Source of the DNA: Acidobacteriota bacterium
Lineage (GTDB): Bacteria > Acidobacteriota > Thermoanaerobaculia > Multivoradales > Multivoraceae
Assembly (NCBI GenBank): GCA_028875725.1
Contig: JAPPCR010000023.1
Location: forward strand, 124,001 to 188,000
Direction: 5' to 3'
DNA: 64,000 bases
This document shows, piece after piece, positions 7,719-16,383 of the stretch; position 1 is the first letter of the stretch, and each line of letters opens with the position of its first letter. Position numbers and translations under genes: made by a program. The notes beneath the pieces are model-generated. The model made no database searches. It was not told the origin of the DNA and saw only the letters and a program-made list of their open reading frames with translations.

Positions 7719-8873
7719 GTGGGCTTCAGGACTCGCCGTTCAAGGCACCGGGAACCCCAGACATCGGACGACCTGCGTCTCGCCAGCTACCCCCATCCCT
7801 ATCCGGACGGCTGGTACCGGCTGATGACCTCGAAGTCGCTCCGGCGCGGGCAGATCCGCTACCTGGAGTGCCTGGGCCGCGCGCTGGTCGTGTGGCGCAG
7901 CCAAGACTCGGACGACGTGCACGCGATGCAAGCGTTCTGCCCCCACCTCGGCGCGAACCTCCGGCATGGCCGCGTCCGCGAGAACCGGATCGAGTGCCCG
8001 TTCCACAACTGGCAGTTCACCGGTGACGGCCGGGCCGCCTGCGTGCCCTACAGCGACAGCGCCCCGAGCCGCGTCGCGGCCGAGAGCTTTCCGGTACAGG
8101 ACGTGCATGGGCAGATCTTCATGTACCACCGAAGCGGCGGCGCCAGACAGGAGGCGGGCGACGAGGTGCCGTACCCCGTCCCGCGGCTCCCGGAAGTCGA
8201 CGAGGGGAGGTTCGCTTTCCGAGGCCACTACGACGCCGGCCGCGTCCACATGCACATCATCGAGTTCGTCGAGAATGCCGCCGACTTTGCCCACTTCATG
8301 TACATCCATGAGCAGATGAACGTTCCGTGGACCGGAATCCCGGTTCCCGGCATCAAGATAGAACACACGCCCGGCGTGGAGTTCCCGGAGGACCGGCCCT
8401 GGACGATGGACTTCCTCGACGAAGCCGTGCTCAAGTTCCGCGGCCGTCCTCTCGAGCGGACACGGACAAGGGCGCGGGCCACGTTCACGGGCGCGGCCAG
8501 CATCGTGAACTTCAGGTTCTTCATTCCCGACGCCGGAGAGATCGACCTGTGTCAAACGCACCTGCCGGTCGGGCCGCTCGAGCAACAGGTCGACTTCCAC
8601 TGGTTCGCCGACCGAACGGTCCCGCGGCTGCTGGCCTGGTACGTCGTCGGCAACTGGATCTCCCAGTGGCGCCACGACATCCGGATCTGGGAGAACAAGA
8701 CCTATCTCGACCACCCGACCCTCTGCCGCGACGACGGACCCGTAGTGCGCATGCGGCGCTGGTACCGGCAGTTCTTCCCGGATCCGCAACCGGCGGGGAA
8801 GCGACCCGGGATGCCGCAGCGGACGCCGAGCGAGCGTACTGAAGGCCGGCTGGTCGGTGCAGTCTCCAACTGA
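7719..8873 (+). CDS. Rieske non-heme iron oxygenase, cholesterol 7-desaturase (DAF-36/Neverland)-like
   Basis: A 384-residue terminal oxygenase. The Rieske cluster ligands are C74 and H76 in CPHLGAN and C93 and H96 in CPFHNW. The catalytic mononuclear iron site is ENAADFAHFMYIHEQ, with D189, H192 and H197. The HGRVRENRIECPFHNWQF region and the overall length match the sterol 7-desaturase / KshA-like branch of Rieske oxygenases. Such enzymes desaturate or hydroxylate sterols or steroids with electrons from a separate reductase, which is not seen nearby. The GTG start is supported by GGAGG 6 nt upstream. The gene follows the Erg6-like gene by 16 bp and overlaps the next by 17 bp, indicating an operon. 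The exact reaction is inferred. Confidence 0.83.
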   Translation: MGFRTRRSRHREPQTSDDLRLASYPHPYPDGWYRLMTSKSLRRGQIRYLECLGRALVVWRSQDSDDVHAMQAFCPHLGANLRHGRVRENRIECPFHNWQFTGDGRAACVPYSDSAPSRVAAESFPVQDVHGQIFMYHRSGGARQEAGDEVPYPVPRLPEVDEGRFAFRGHYDAGRVHMHIIEFVENAADFAHFMYIHEQMNVPWTGIPVPGIKIEHTPGVEFPEDRPWTMDFLDEAVLKFRGRPLERTRTRARATFTGAASIVNFRFFIPDAGEIDLCQTHLPVGPLEQQVDFHWFADRTVPRLLAWYVVGNWISQWRHDIRIWENKTYLDHPTLCRDDGPVVRMRRWYRQFFPDPQPAGKRPGMPQRTPSERTEGRLVGAVSN

Positions 8874-9999
8874 CGTGCTGCGCTTTCTGACAGCCGCCTT
8901 GTGCGTCCATTTGACCGGCCTGACCGCACCGGCGCCGGCCGCCGACCCGGAGTCGAACCCGGTGGTCCGCATCGAGCGCTGGATCGAGGGCGGCGCCCGG
9001 GTCGACTGGTCCCGCCAAGGCGACTGGCTGGCCTACGACAAGGCCGGGGAGGACGGCCGCTACGACGTCTACATCACATCCACGGACCTTCTGGCCGAGC
9101 GCTGCCTGACATGCGACATGTACGCGCTGCGCAAGGACAACGCGATGAACCCGGTGTGGCATCCCTCGGGCGAACGGCTCATCGTGCAGGTCCAGAGCCA
9201 CCCGAAGCGGCTCAAGTTCGTGGCCGATCCGCTGCGGCTCCTGACTCCCGACCGCGGCGTTCACAGCGAGCTCTACGACATCGACCGCAGGGGTGAGCAC
9301 TTCACCCTGCTCACCCGGTTCGCGGCCAGCGGCTCGGCGGTGCTCGATCCCCACTTCGCCTTCGACAGCGACCGGCTGGTGTGGAGCGAGCGGATCAAGG
9401 CGCGCAAGGGGCGTTACGGCGCCTGGCAACTGCGCAGCGCCCAGTTCCAGGTCAACCGCAGCGGCATCGCCAAGCTGCGCAGGATCAGGACCTACGCGGT
9501 GCCGGTCGACGCGCTGATCGTCCCCCAGGGCCACACCCCCGACGACCGGGGCGCCCTGGTCGCGGCGAACCTGGAACCCGGGCAATCGCCCGACACGCTC
9601 GACCTCTACCGCCTGCGCTTCGACGGCGGCGAACCCGAGCGGCTCACCCACTCCCGGGGCGGCGCCGACGAGTACGCCCGCCTGTCGCCCACGGGCCGAC
9701 ACATCGCCTTCACGTCGAACGCCGGGATCCGCGGCACCGAGCCCGATCAGACCGTGCCTTCCTCAGCACGTCGCGAGCTGTGGCTGATGGACGCGGACGG
9801 CTCGAACAAGCGCCGGCTCACGTTCTTCAACGACCCGACCTCCGAGGACAGCCTCGGCCACACCTACGTCGGCGATATGGCCTGGAGTCCAACCGGCGAC
9901 CAGATCGCCGTCCACGTCCTCTGGGGCGGCAGCCGCAACGGCGACCGCCCGCGCGAAGCGCTGTACCGTATCCACCTCGACCCGTCTTTCCGGCGCTAA
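8857..9999 (+). CDS. Secreted TolB-like beta-propeller protein
   Basis: A 380-residue exported protein. An N-terminal hydrophobic segment (residues 8-28, ending APAPAAD) looks like a signal peptide. The body has repeats of the WD40/PD40 TolB type: VDWSRQGDWLAYDK, NPVWHPSGERLIVQ, ARLSPTGRHIAFTSN and MAWSPTGDQIAVHV, each with a sequence like LWLMDADGSNKRRLT before it. This suggests a six-bladed propeller. No catalytic domain is visible. The GTG start lies inside the end of the Rieske gene (17-bp overlap), so translation is probably coupled. Whether it takes part in sterol handling or in the amidohydrolase operon that follows by 10 bp is unknown. Confidence 0.75.
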   Translation: MQSPTDVLRFLTAALCVHLTGLTAPAPAADPESNPVVRIERWIEGGARVDWSRQGDWLAYDKAGEDGRYDVYITSTDLLAERCLTCDMYALRKDNAMNPVWHPSGERLIVQVQSHPKRLKFVADPLRLLTPDRGVHSELYDIDRRGEHFTLLTRFAASGSAVLDPHFAFDSDRLVWSERIKARKGRYGAWQLRSAQFQVNRSGIAKLRRIRTYAVPVDALIVPQGHTPDDRGALVAANLEPGQSPDTLDLYRLRFDGGEPERLTHSRGGADEYARLSPTGRHIAFTSNAGIRGTEPDQTVPSSARRELWLMDADGSNKRRLTFFNDPTSEDSLGHTYVGDMAWSPTGDQIAVHVLWGGSRNGDRPREALYRIHLDPSFRR

Positions 10000-10009
10000 G
10001 GAAACGCAT

Positions 10010-11359
10010 ATGAGAAAACGTCCCGCCTCGTTCCTGTTGGCCGTCGCGCCGGCGGCACTCCTTGCCGCCATGCCCGCAGCGGCGCAGGACGACCCCCACG
10101 TCTTCCGCGGCGCGCGGCTGCTGCCGATCGCCGGGGAGCCGATCGACGACGGCGTCCTCGTGGTCCAGGGCGGCAGGATCACCGAGGTCGGCGGACCCGA
10201 CACGCGCACGCCCCGCGGCGCCGTCGAGCACGACGTCAGCGGCAAGGTGCTGATGCCCGGGCTCGTCGACACCCACTCGCACATCGGCTCGGTCTCCGGC
10301 GGCGACCGCTCCTCACCGCTGCATCCCGACGTGCGCAATCTGGACTCGATCGACATCGCCTCCGACAGCATCTGGCGCGCCCGATCCGGCGGCATCACGA
10401 CGGTCAACATGATGTCGGGATCGGGCCACCTCATGTCCGGGCAGACCGTCTACGTCAAGCTCCGCGACGGCGCCCGAACGATCGAGGACTGGCTCTTCTG
10501 CGACGATCCGCTGACGGGTATCTGTGGCGGCCTCAAGATGGCGAACGGCACGAACTCCATCGGCCAGCCGCCCTTCCCCGGCACCCGCGCCAAGTCCGCG
10601 GCCCTGGTCCGCAACCTCTACCACGAGGCCGTGGAGTACCGCGAGAAGATGGCTGCAGCCGAGGCCGAGGGGGACGACGAAGGCGGCGACGGGCCAGCGA
10701 AGCGCGACCTGCGGATGGAGGCCCTGGTCGAGGTGCTCGACGGCAGGAGGATCGTCCAGCATCACACCCACCGCCACAACGACATCGCCACCGTCCTGCG
10801 GCTCAAGGAGGAGTTCGGGTTCCGGGTCGTCGCCCAACACGGCACGGAGGCCTGGAAGGTCGCCGAGGAACTCGCAGCCGCGGACGTGCCGGTGTCCATC
10901 ACCTGGATCGACACGCCGGGCGGCAAGGAAGAGACGATGGGCTGGAACATGGAGATGGGAGCGATCCTGGAGCAGGCAGGCGTCGACGTCAGCTTCAACA
11001 CGGACGACTCAGTGACCGATTCGCGCCTCCTCGCCCGGGGCGCCGCGATCGCGGTGCGCTACGGCATGTCGCGCGAGAAGGCGATCGAGGGACTGACCCT
11101 CGCGCCGGCGCGGGCGCTCGGGCTCGAGGATCGCGTCGGTTCGCTGGAGGTGGGCAAGGACGCCGACTTCGTCATCCTCTCCGGCGACCCGCTCAGCGTC
11201 TACACGAAAGTCGAGCAGACCTGGGTCGAGGGGACGATGATCTACGACCGGGCGAACCCGGACCACCGCAAGTACGCCGTCGGCGGCTACAAGGTCTACA
11301 ACATGACCGCCCACGAAGACGAGATGATGCGCCAGTTGCTTGAGAGGGAGTCACATTGA
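10010..11359 (+). CDS. Secreted amidohydrolase (imidazolonepropionase-like), metal site intact
   Basis: A 449-residue metal-dependent amidohydrolase with a signal peptide (LLAAMPAAAQ). The beta-barrel metal site is complete: HxH in LVDTHSHIG near residue 90, histidines in QHHTHRHND near 250, AQHGTE near 280, and an aspartate in SFNTDDS near 332. The C-terminal blade LGLEDRVGSLEVGKDADFVIL is typical of the superfamily. It probably hydrolyses a cyclic amide or peptide-like substrate in the periplasm; the substrate cannot be named. An acidic insertion, AEAEGDDEGGDG, lies near residue 220. Its stop overlaps the start of a paralogue (TTGA) that has lost the metal ligands, so the two are probably made in equal amounts and may form a complex. 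Confidence 0.88.
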   Translation: MRKRPASFLLAVAPAALLAAMPAAAQDDPHVFRGARLLPIAGEPIDDGVLVVQGGRITEVGGPDTRTPRGAVEHDVSGKVLMPGLVDTHSHIGSVSGGDRSSPLHPDVRNLDSIDIASDSIWRARSGGITTVNMMSGSGHLMSGQTVYVKLRDGARTIEDWLFCDDPLTGICGGLKMANGTNSIGQPPFPGTRAKSAALVRNLYHEAVEYREKMAAAEAEGDDEGGDGPAKRDLRMEALVEVLDGRRIVQHHTHRHNDIATVLRLKEEFGFRVVAQHGTEAWKVAEELAAADVPVSITWIDTPGGKEETMGWNMEMGAILEQAGVDVSFNTDDSVTDSRLLARGAAIAVRYGMSREKAIEGLTLAPARALGLEDRVGSLEVGKDADFVILSGDPLSVYTKVEQTWVEGTMIYDRANPDHRKYAVGGYKVYNMTAHEDEMMRQLLERESH

Positions 11360-12639
11360 AGAACGTAACGTTGGCCGCCCTGCTCGTCGCCGCGACGACG
11401 GGCTCCGCGGTCGCCCAGGTCGCGGTCCGTGCCGGCACCCTCCACACCGTGTCCGGCGCGCCGATCGAGAACGCGGTGGTCATTGCCGGCGCCGACGGCA
11501 GGATCGAATGGGTCGGCCCCGCGGCGGAGGCGAACATTCCGGACGGCGTGGACGTCCTCGAAGCCGCGGTCGTCACGCCCGGACTCGTCGACGCCCGCTC
11601 GGTCGTCGGCCTGTCCGGCGCCCTGAACAGCAACGTCGGCCCGGTGCGGGACCAGGACCAGCTCGAACGGTCGTCGCCGCTCCAGCCCGACCTGCGGGCC
11701 ATCGACGCCTACGACGCGAACGAGACCCTGGTCGAGTGGGTCCGCTCGTACGGTGTAACCACGCTCCACACGGGCCACGGGCCGGGAGCCCTCGTCAGTG
11801 GCCAGACGATGATCGCCAAGACCAGGGGCCGCAACGTCGAGCAGGCCACCTTGATGCCGGTGCGGATGCTGGCAGCAACGCTCGGCAACGCGGTGTCCTC
11901 GAACTTCCAGTCGCCCGGGACGTCCGCCAAGGGGATCGCGATGCTGCGGAGCGCGCTACACGGCGCCCGGGCCTACCTCGACCAGGTACGCAAGGCGGAG
12001 GAGGCCGGCAGCGCCGGGAACGGGGAAAGCAACGGCGACGGCAATGACGAGGAGGACGTTGACGCCAAGCCCGCACCCCAGCCGCCGCCTCGCGATCTGT
12101 CGAAGGAAGCACTCGGCCAGGTGCTGGACGGCGAACTCTCCCTGCTGGTGACCGCGAACACGGTGGCCGAGATGGCCTCGGCGCTCCGTCTGCAGCAGGA
12201 GTTCGGCTTCGACCTCGTGCTCGACAGCGCCGCCGAGTCCTACCTGCTGCTCGACGAGATCCGCGAGGCAGGCGTGCCGGTCCTGCTCCACCCGACGATG
12301 AGCCGGGTCCGCAACGGTTCCTACGAGACCGCCGCCCAACTCGCCGACGCCGGCATCCCGTTCGCCATCCAGACCGGTTTCGAGGGTTACGTTCCCAAGA
12401 CCCGCGTGCTGATCTGGGAAGCGGCCATCGCCGCCGCCAACGGCCTCGGCATGGAACGCGCGCTCGAGGCAGTCACCCTGAGCCCGGCCCGCATCCTCGG
12501 CATCGATGACCGCGTCGGCTCGATCGAAGTCGGCAAGGACGCCGACCTCGCCCTCTTCGACGGCGACCCGTTCGAGTACACGAGCCACATCTGCGGCGTG
12601 ATCATCGAGTCGGAGGTGATGTCGGCGGAGTGCCGGTAG
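11356..12639 (+). CDS. Amidohydrolase-fold paralogue without metal ligands (putative pseudoenzyme)
   Basis: A 427-residue exported protein (signal peptide ending TTGSAVAQ), homologous along its length to the preceding amidohydrolase. All visible metal ligands are replaced: the HxH block reads LVDARSVVG, the QHHTHRHND position reads LVTANTVAEM, AQHGTE reads LDSAAES, and NTDD reads QTGFEG. The C-terminal LGIDDRVGSIEVGKDADLALF is kept, so the fold seems preserved. An acidic, proline-rich insertion lies near residues 215-245. The start is TTG at 11356, with GAGAGGGAG upstream and its TTGA overlapping the stop of the active gene. A regulatory or structural partner of the active subunit is the most economical reading. 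Confidence 0.82.
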   Translation: MKNVTLAALLVAATTGSAVAQVAVRAGTLHTVSGAPIENAVVIAGADGRIEWVGPAAEANIPDGVDVLEAAVVTPGLVDARSVVGLSGALNSNVGPVRDQDQLERSSPLQPDLRAIDAYDANETLVEWVRSYGVTTLHTGHGPGALVSGQTMIAKTRGRNVEQATLMPVRMLAATLGNAVSSNFQSPGTSAKGIAMLRSALHGARAYLDQVRKAEEAGSAGNGESNGDGNDEEDVDAKPAPQPPPRDLSKEALGQVLDGELSLLVTANTVAEMASALRLQQEFGFDLVLDSAAESYLLLDEIREAGVPVLLHPTMSRVRNGSYETAAQLADAGIPFAIQTGFEGYVPKTRVLIWEAAIAAANGLGMERALEAVTLSPARILGIDDRVGSIEVGKDADLALFDGDPFEYTSHICGVIIESEVMSAECR

Positions 12640-12681
12640 GCGGAGGCCGCACGCAGCCGGTGAACCTCGCCGGCCCGAACC

Positions 12682-13317
12682 ATGTGGAGTCCCGATCAAC
12701 TGTCACAGGTCGTTCTGGGCCTGCTGTCCTTTGCCGTCCTGGCCAGCTTCGTGGTCCGCGCTCGGCGGGCGCGCGCCCGGAAAGCCGACGCACGGCGCCC
12801 ACAGGCTCCCTCCCACGGCGAGAGCGACGACGGTGATCTCATCGGGATCACCTACGAGTGGATCGACGAACCCCTCAGGGCCAGCGAGATCCTCGGCCTG
12901 GAACCCGTAGGAAGGTGCCCGCCGCTGACGGGGATCCCGCCGTTTCTCGCCGTGTTCATGGCGAACCGACGCTCCCATTCGACGCGGTTCAACGACCTGG
13001 TCGAGTTCGATCAGGCGTTCCACGAGATCGGAGATGGCCGGATCGCTTCGGTCCTCCTGATGCTCGAGCACGACCGGGAGCAGGTGGAGCGGTTCCTGCT
13101 CGCGCACGAACTCGAACTGCCCGCAATGATCGGGGCTCCTCCAGGATTGGAGGGCCTTCTCGCGAAACACCAGGACAGAAGTGTCCCCGGGCAGATGGTC
13201 ATCCTCAACTCCACGACGGGACGAACCGTCGTGCGCGTCCTCCTGGAGAGCTTCCGGATGGGCTTCATTCCCCTCGCCTCCAAGAAGGCCCTGATCGAGA
13301 GGGTCCTCCGGCGATGA
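12682..13317 (+). CDS. Membrane-anchored protein, possibly degenerate thioredoxin fold
   Basis: A 211-residue protein with one N-terminal helix (residues 6-24) and a basic stop-transfer stretch (RARRARARK), so the rest should be periplasmic or cytoplasmic on a single anchor. The region FLAVFMANRRSHSTRF through VPGQMVILNSTTGRTVV has the spacing of a redoxin or TlpA-like fold, with a possible cis-proline in SVPGQ, but no CxxC pair is present. The function is unknown. It overlaps the next gene by 4 bp (ATGA), so it and the propeller protein are probably made together. Confidence 0.6.
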   Translation: MWSPDQLSQVVLGLLSFAVLASFVVRARRARARKADARRPQAPSHGESDDGDLIGITYEWIDEPLRASEILGLEPVGRCPPLTGIPPFLAVFMANRRSHSTRFNDLVEFDQAFHEIGDGRIASVLLMLEHDREQVERFLLAHELELPAMIGAPPGLEGLLAKHQDRSVPGQMVILNSTTGRTVVRVLLESFRMGFIPLASKKALIERVLRR

Positions 13318-14414
13318 CAACGGGAGACGGAGTCGGAGGCGCTTTCCTCCTCGAAAGGGCGCGGATCGGCAGCGACTCCGAGCCCGGCTTCGTGCTCGGA
13401 AACCCAGCCGCGATCGCCGTCGATCGGGAGCGACGCGTCTACGTCGCCGACATGGCCAGCATGACGGTCAAGGTGTTCGACGAAGCCGGCGGTCCGCTGC
13501 GTCGTTTTGGCGGTCGCGGCCGCGATCCCGGCAAGTTCCTCACGATCGGGCCGATGGCCCTGATCGGCCCCGGCGAACTGGCGATCGTGGACGACGCGCG
13601 GGGCGCTCTCTCCACCTGGTCGACCGACGGAGAGTTTCTCGGTGAGTTGACCCTGCCGGACGACGCGCACGACATCGGCCAGGTCGAGCCGTGGGGTCCC
13701 GAATCCCTGCTTCTGCTCTACGACAGCAGCGAGCGGGGGCGCATGCGCGCCGAGGACAAGAGAGGTCTGTTGTTCCACCAGACGAGCCGCACCTCACTGG
13801 CCACGGAGTTCCAGTTCGGAACCGCCGAACTGGGGTTCAACCACGATCCGACGCCGGAGCTTCACTTCGAGTCCTTCAGGCCGCCCGGCTCCTTCGCCAG
13901 GATCGGGCCCGGCGAGATCGCCTACTCGCCCGCCTTCTACGAGGGCAACCTCTATCTGTTCGGCCAGGAAGACGCCAACGGTCCGTGGCGCTTTCGTGGC
14001 GTGCTGGCCGGCTTCCAACCCTCCGGAAGAGCCCTCGAGCAGCTACAGCCAGCGGGTGGAGTCCTCAAGAACCTCGCCGCGACGGTCTACTCGGACCGCG
14101 GTGTCCAGCACTTCCGGGCCGTCCACACCAGCCTGGGCCTGTTCTCGACCCGTGCCGGTTCGCTCGTCCACTTCCTTCGCGTCCGCTTCGAGCAGGGCCG
14201 AGACGCGATCCTGATGCAGACGTTCTCGTCGACCGGCGAGTCGCTCTTCTGCCAGCAGAGCAACCTCCTGACGAAGGAGCTGCTCGAAGGAGGACTCGAG
14301 CACGAAGTCCTGGCCATGGACGACCGGCGGCAGGTCTACGTCGTCAGCCGGACGCCGGACTGGCGCGTGCCGACGGTCCGCGTGTTCGAGGTGCGGCCGG
14401 GCAACGACGACTAG
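13314..14414 (+). CDS. Six-bladed beta-propeller (NHL-like) protein
   Basis: A 366-residue protein with NHL-like blades: PAAIAVDRERRVYVADMASMTVKVFD near residue 30, then RRFGGRGRDPGKFL, and a C-terminal blade with EVLAMDDRRQVYVVSRT. This matches the six-bladed propeller proteins that Bacteroidota and Acidobacteriota often encode beside membrane or transporter genes. No clear signal peptide is seen at the chosen ATG, which overlaps the previous stop (ATGA). The longer frame upstream is out of phase with the previous gene and has shadow composition. The ligand is unknown. Confidence 0.75.
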   Translation: MTTGDGVGGAFLLERARIGSDSEPGFVLGNPAAIAVDRERRVYVADMASMTVKVFDEAGGPLRRFGGRGRDPGKFLTIGPMALIGPGELAIVDDARGALSTWSTDGEFLGELTLPDDAHDIGQVEPWGPESLLLLYDSSERGRMRAEDKRGLLFHQTSRTSLATEFQFGTAELGFNHDPTPELHFESFRPPGSFARIGPGEIAYSPAFYEGNLYLFGQEDANGPWRFRGVLAGFQPSGRALEQLQPAGGVLKNLAATVYSDRGVQHFRAVHTSLGLFSTRAGSLVHFLRVRFEQGRDAILMQTFSSTGESLFCQQSNLLTKELLEGGLEHEVLAMDDRRQVYVVSRTPDWRVPTVRVFEVRPGNDD

Positions 14415-14487
14415 CTCCGGCATCAGCGGTTGATACTGTGGCCAAGGAGTCCTTGACGGATCGCTGTGGCGCGGATCGCGGAGGCAC

Positions 14488-15204
14488 ATGACGCGCTGGA
14501 CAGAAGAGAGACTTGGCGGCTTTTCGCTGCTGTTCGGAACCGTGGCGGTGGCCATCGGCTACGCGTTCTCACCCGGCCGCGGCATGGTGGATACGGTCCC
14601 CAGCACCAGCCTCGGGGATCTGACGCTGGCGATGGCGCGCAACGCCACCCTGTCCTACACCGTGGCCGTCGTCCTCGTCCTGGGCGCCCTGCTCATGCTG
14701 AACGGCATCGTGACGTTGCGGCGGTACACCGCCCCCGTGCCGCGGCTCGGCCTGCTCGGCATGGCGGTTGGTGCGTTCCTGCAGATGGTGATGCGAGGCT
14801 TCGACTACATGCTGATCGGCATGGGCGAGGCGGCGCTGGGGCCCGACCCGGAGCAGTCGGCGCAATGGCTGGAGTCGGCGCTGGGCATGCAGCGCACGGT
14901 ATGGGGTCTGCACTTCACGGGCAGCGTAGCCGGCTATGCGGGGATGGCGATTCTGGCCTTCGGCCTCATCTCCCGTCCGGAACCGCTACGCCTGCCGCCG
15001 GTGCTGAACGGCATCGTCGCACTGCTGGCCCTGGGGTCGCTGGCGCTGTTCATCGCCGCATGGCATTCGAACACGCTGGAACTGTCACTCGCTCCAGTGT
15101 TCGGGCTGATGTCCGCCAGCGGCATCGTCTACATGGGACTCCTGGGGTGGCGGTTGGCGGCATCCGGGGCAGGTGAGAGCGCTCGGGAGTCCCGTATCGG
15201 CTAG
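14488..15204 (+). CDS. Integral membrane protein of unknown function
   Basis: A 238-residue protein with about six hydrophobic segments, near residues 12-28, 55-78, 88-110, 140-160, 172-192 and 200-222. No signature of a known transporter or enzyme was recognised; the arrangement recalls small DUF4386-like proteins, but this is weak. The start ATG 14488 follows CGGAGGCAC. The gene ends exactly where a 37-bp palindrome begins, so that structure could terminate its transcript as well as cover the next gene's start. Confidence 0.6.
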   Translation: MTRWTEERLGGFSLLFGTVAVAIGYAFSPGRGMVDTVPSTSLGDLTLAMARNATLSYTVAVVLVLGALLMLNGIVTLRRYTAPVPRLGLLGMAVGAFLQMVMRGFDYMLIGMGEAALGPDPEQSAQWLESALGMQRTVWGLHFTGSVAGYAGMAILAFGLISRPEPLRLPPVLNGIVALLALGSLALFIAAWHSNTLELSLAPVFGLMSASGIVYMGLLGWRLAASGAGESARESRIG

Positions 15205-15240
15205 ACTATTGCCGTTTTGCGACGCAAATCGGCAATAGTC
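15204..15240. promoter_or_regulatory. 37-bp near-perfect palindrome over the DUF4143 ATPase start
   Basis: GACTATTGCCG (15204-15214) and CGGCAATAGTC (15230-15240) are perfect complements, and the inner TTTGCG and CGCAAA also pair around one central A, leaving only one T-T mismatch per side. The TTG start of the next gene (15217) lies inside. It may be an operator, an mRNA hairpin that hides the start, or a terminator for the gene upstream. Confidence 0.7.
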
Positions 15241-16380
15241 CCGCGCTTCTGCAGGCTACCGGAGCAGAGTTTCTTCCTCTTCGGGCCTCGGGGGACGGGT
15301 AAGTCGACCTGGCTGCAGGACCAGCTTCCGGACGCCCTCTATCTGGATCTTCTCGACCCGGCTCTCTACAGGGCTCTCCGGGCTCGCCCGGAACGCCTGC
15401 GCCAGATGATCGACGCAGAACCGGACCGCAGCGACGTGGTCATCGACGAAGTCCAGCGCGTGCCCGAGCTTCTCACGGTGGTCCACTCCGTACTGGAGTC
15501 GCCGGACACGCGGAGATTCGCGCTCACCGGATCAAGCGCGAGGAAGCTCCGCCGAGGGGGCGTCGATCTCCTCGGGGGCCGAGCCTTCTACAGGACGATG
15601 CATCCCTTCATGGCCGCGGAGACGCCGGACTTCTCCCTGGACCGAGCACTCGCCGTCGGACTCCTGCCCCTGGTGACCCGCGCGCCGGATCCCGAAGAGA
15701 TGCTCGAGGCGTATGCTGGGCTCTACCTGGAGCAGGAAGTCCAGACCGAGGGCATCGTTCGCGATGTCGGGGCTTTCGCCCGCTTCCTCGAAGCCGTCAG
15801 CTTCTCGCACGGTGCCCAGCTCAACGTAGCCTCCGTCGCCAGGGAGTGCGAAGTACCGCGCCGCACCGCCTCCGGCTACGTTGCCATCCTGGAGGATCTG
15901 CTTCTGGCCTTCCGCCTTCCCGTGTTTCGCCGGCGGGCGCGCCGCAAGACAGTCGTCCACGACAAGCTCTACCTCTTCGACGCCGGGGTCTTTCGAGCGC
16001 TCCGCCCAACCGGACCGCTGGACAGTCGAGCCGAAACAGAGGGCCCCGCCCTCGAAGGTCTTGTGGCGCAGCATCTCCGCGCCTGGGCCGCCTACTCGGA
16101 GGGGACCTCCAAGCTGTTCTTCTGGCGCACGCGAGGCGGTTCGGAGATCGACTTCGTGGTCTACGGAGGGGCCGGCTTCTGGGCCTTCGAGGTCAAGAAC
16201 TCACAAACCGCGCACCGAAGCGACCTGCGTGCGCTCAGGGCCTTCCTGGCCGACTACCCGGAAGCTCAGGCCGCCCTGCTCTACCGCGGCGCCGACCGTC
16301 TTCTGGTCGACGATGTCCTCTGCGTGCCGGTGGGCGAATTCCTGCACGGCGTCGTTCCTGATCGACCTCTGCTCAAGTAA
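15217..16380 (+). CDS. AAA ATPase with DUF4143 domain
   Basis: A 387-residue protein with an N-terminal ATPase module (Walker A FGPRGTGKST near residue 26, Walker B-like DVVIDEVQRVPEL near 72, sensor-like FALTGSSARKL near 105) and a C-terminal DUF4143 nuclease-like region (GSEIDFVVYGGAGFWAFEVKNS near 310, with the D-x-E-x-K pattern of PD-(D/E)XK folds). This matches the widespread ATPase/DUF4143 family. Its role is not established; defence or mobile-element links have been suggested for the family. An in-frame TAG at 15202 forces the start between there and 15240, and TTG 15217 is the only normal candidate. Confidence 0.87.
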   Translation: MRRKSAIVPRFCRLPEQSFFLFGPRGTGKSTWLQDQLPDALYLDLLDPALYRALRARPERLRQMIDAEPDRSDVVIDEVQRVPELLTVVHSVLESPDTRRFALTGSSARKLRRGGVDLLGGRAFYRTMHPFMAAETPDFSLDRALAVGLLPLVTRAPDPEEMLEAYAGLYLEQEVQTEGIVRDVGAFARFLEAVSFSHGAQLNVASVARECEVPRRTASGYVAILEDLLLAFRLPVFRRRARRKTVVHDKLYLFDAGVFRALRPTGPLDSRAETEGPALEGLVAQHLRAWAAYSEGTSKLFFWRTRGGSEIDFVVYGGAGFWAFEVKNSQTAHRSDLRALRAFLADYPEAQAALLYRGADRLLVDDVLCVPVGEFLHGVVPDRPLLK

Positions 16381-16383
16381 GGC

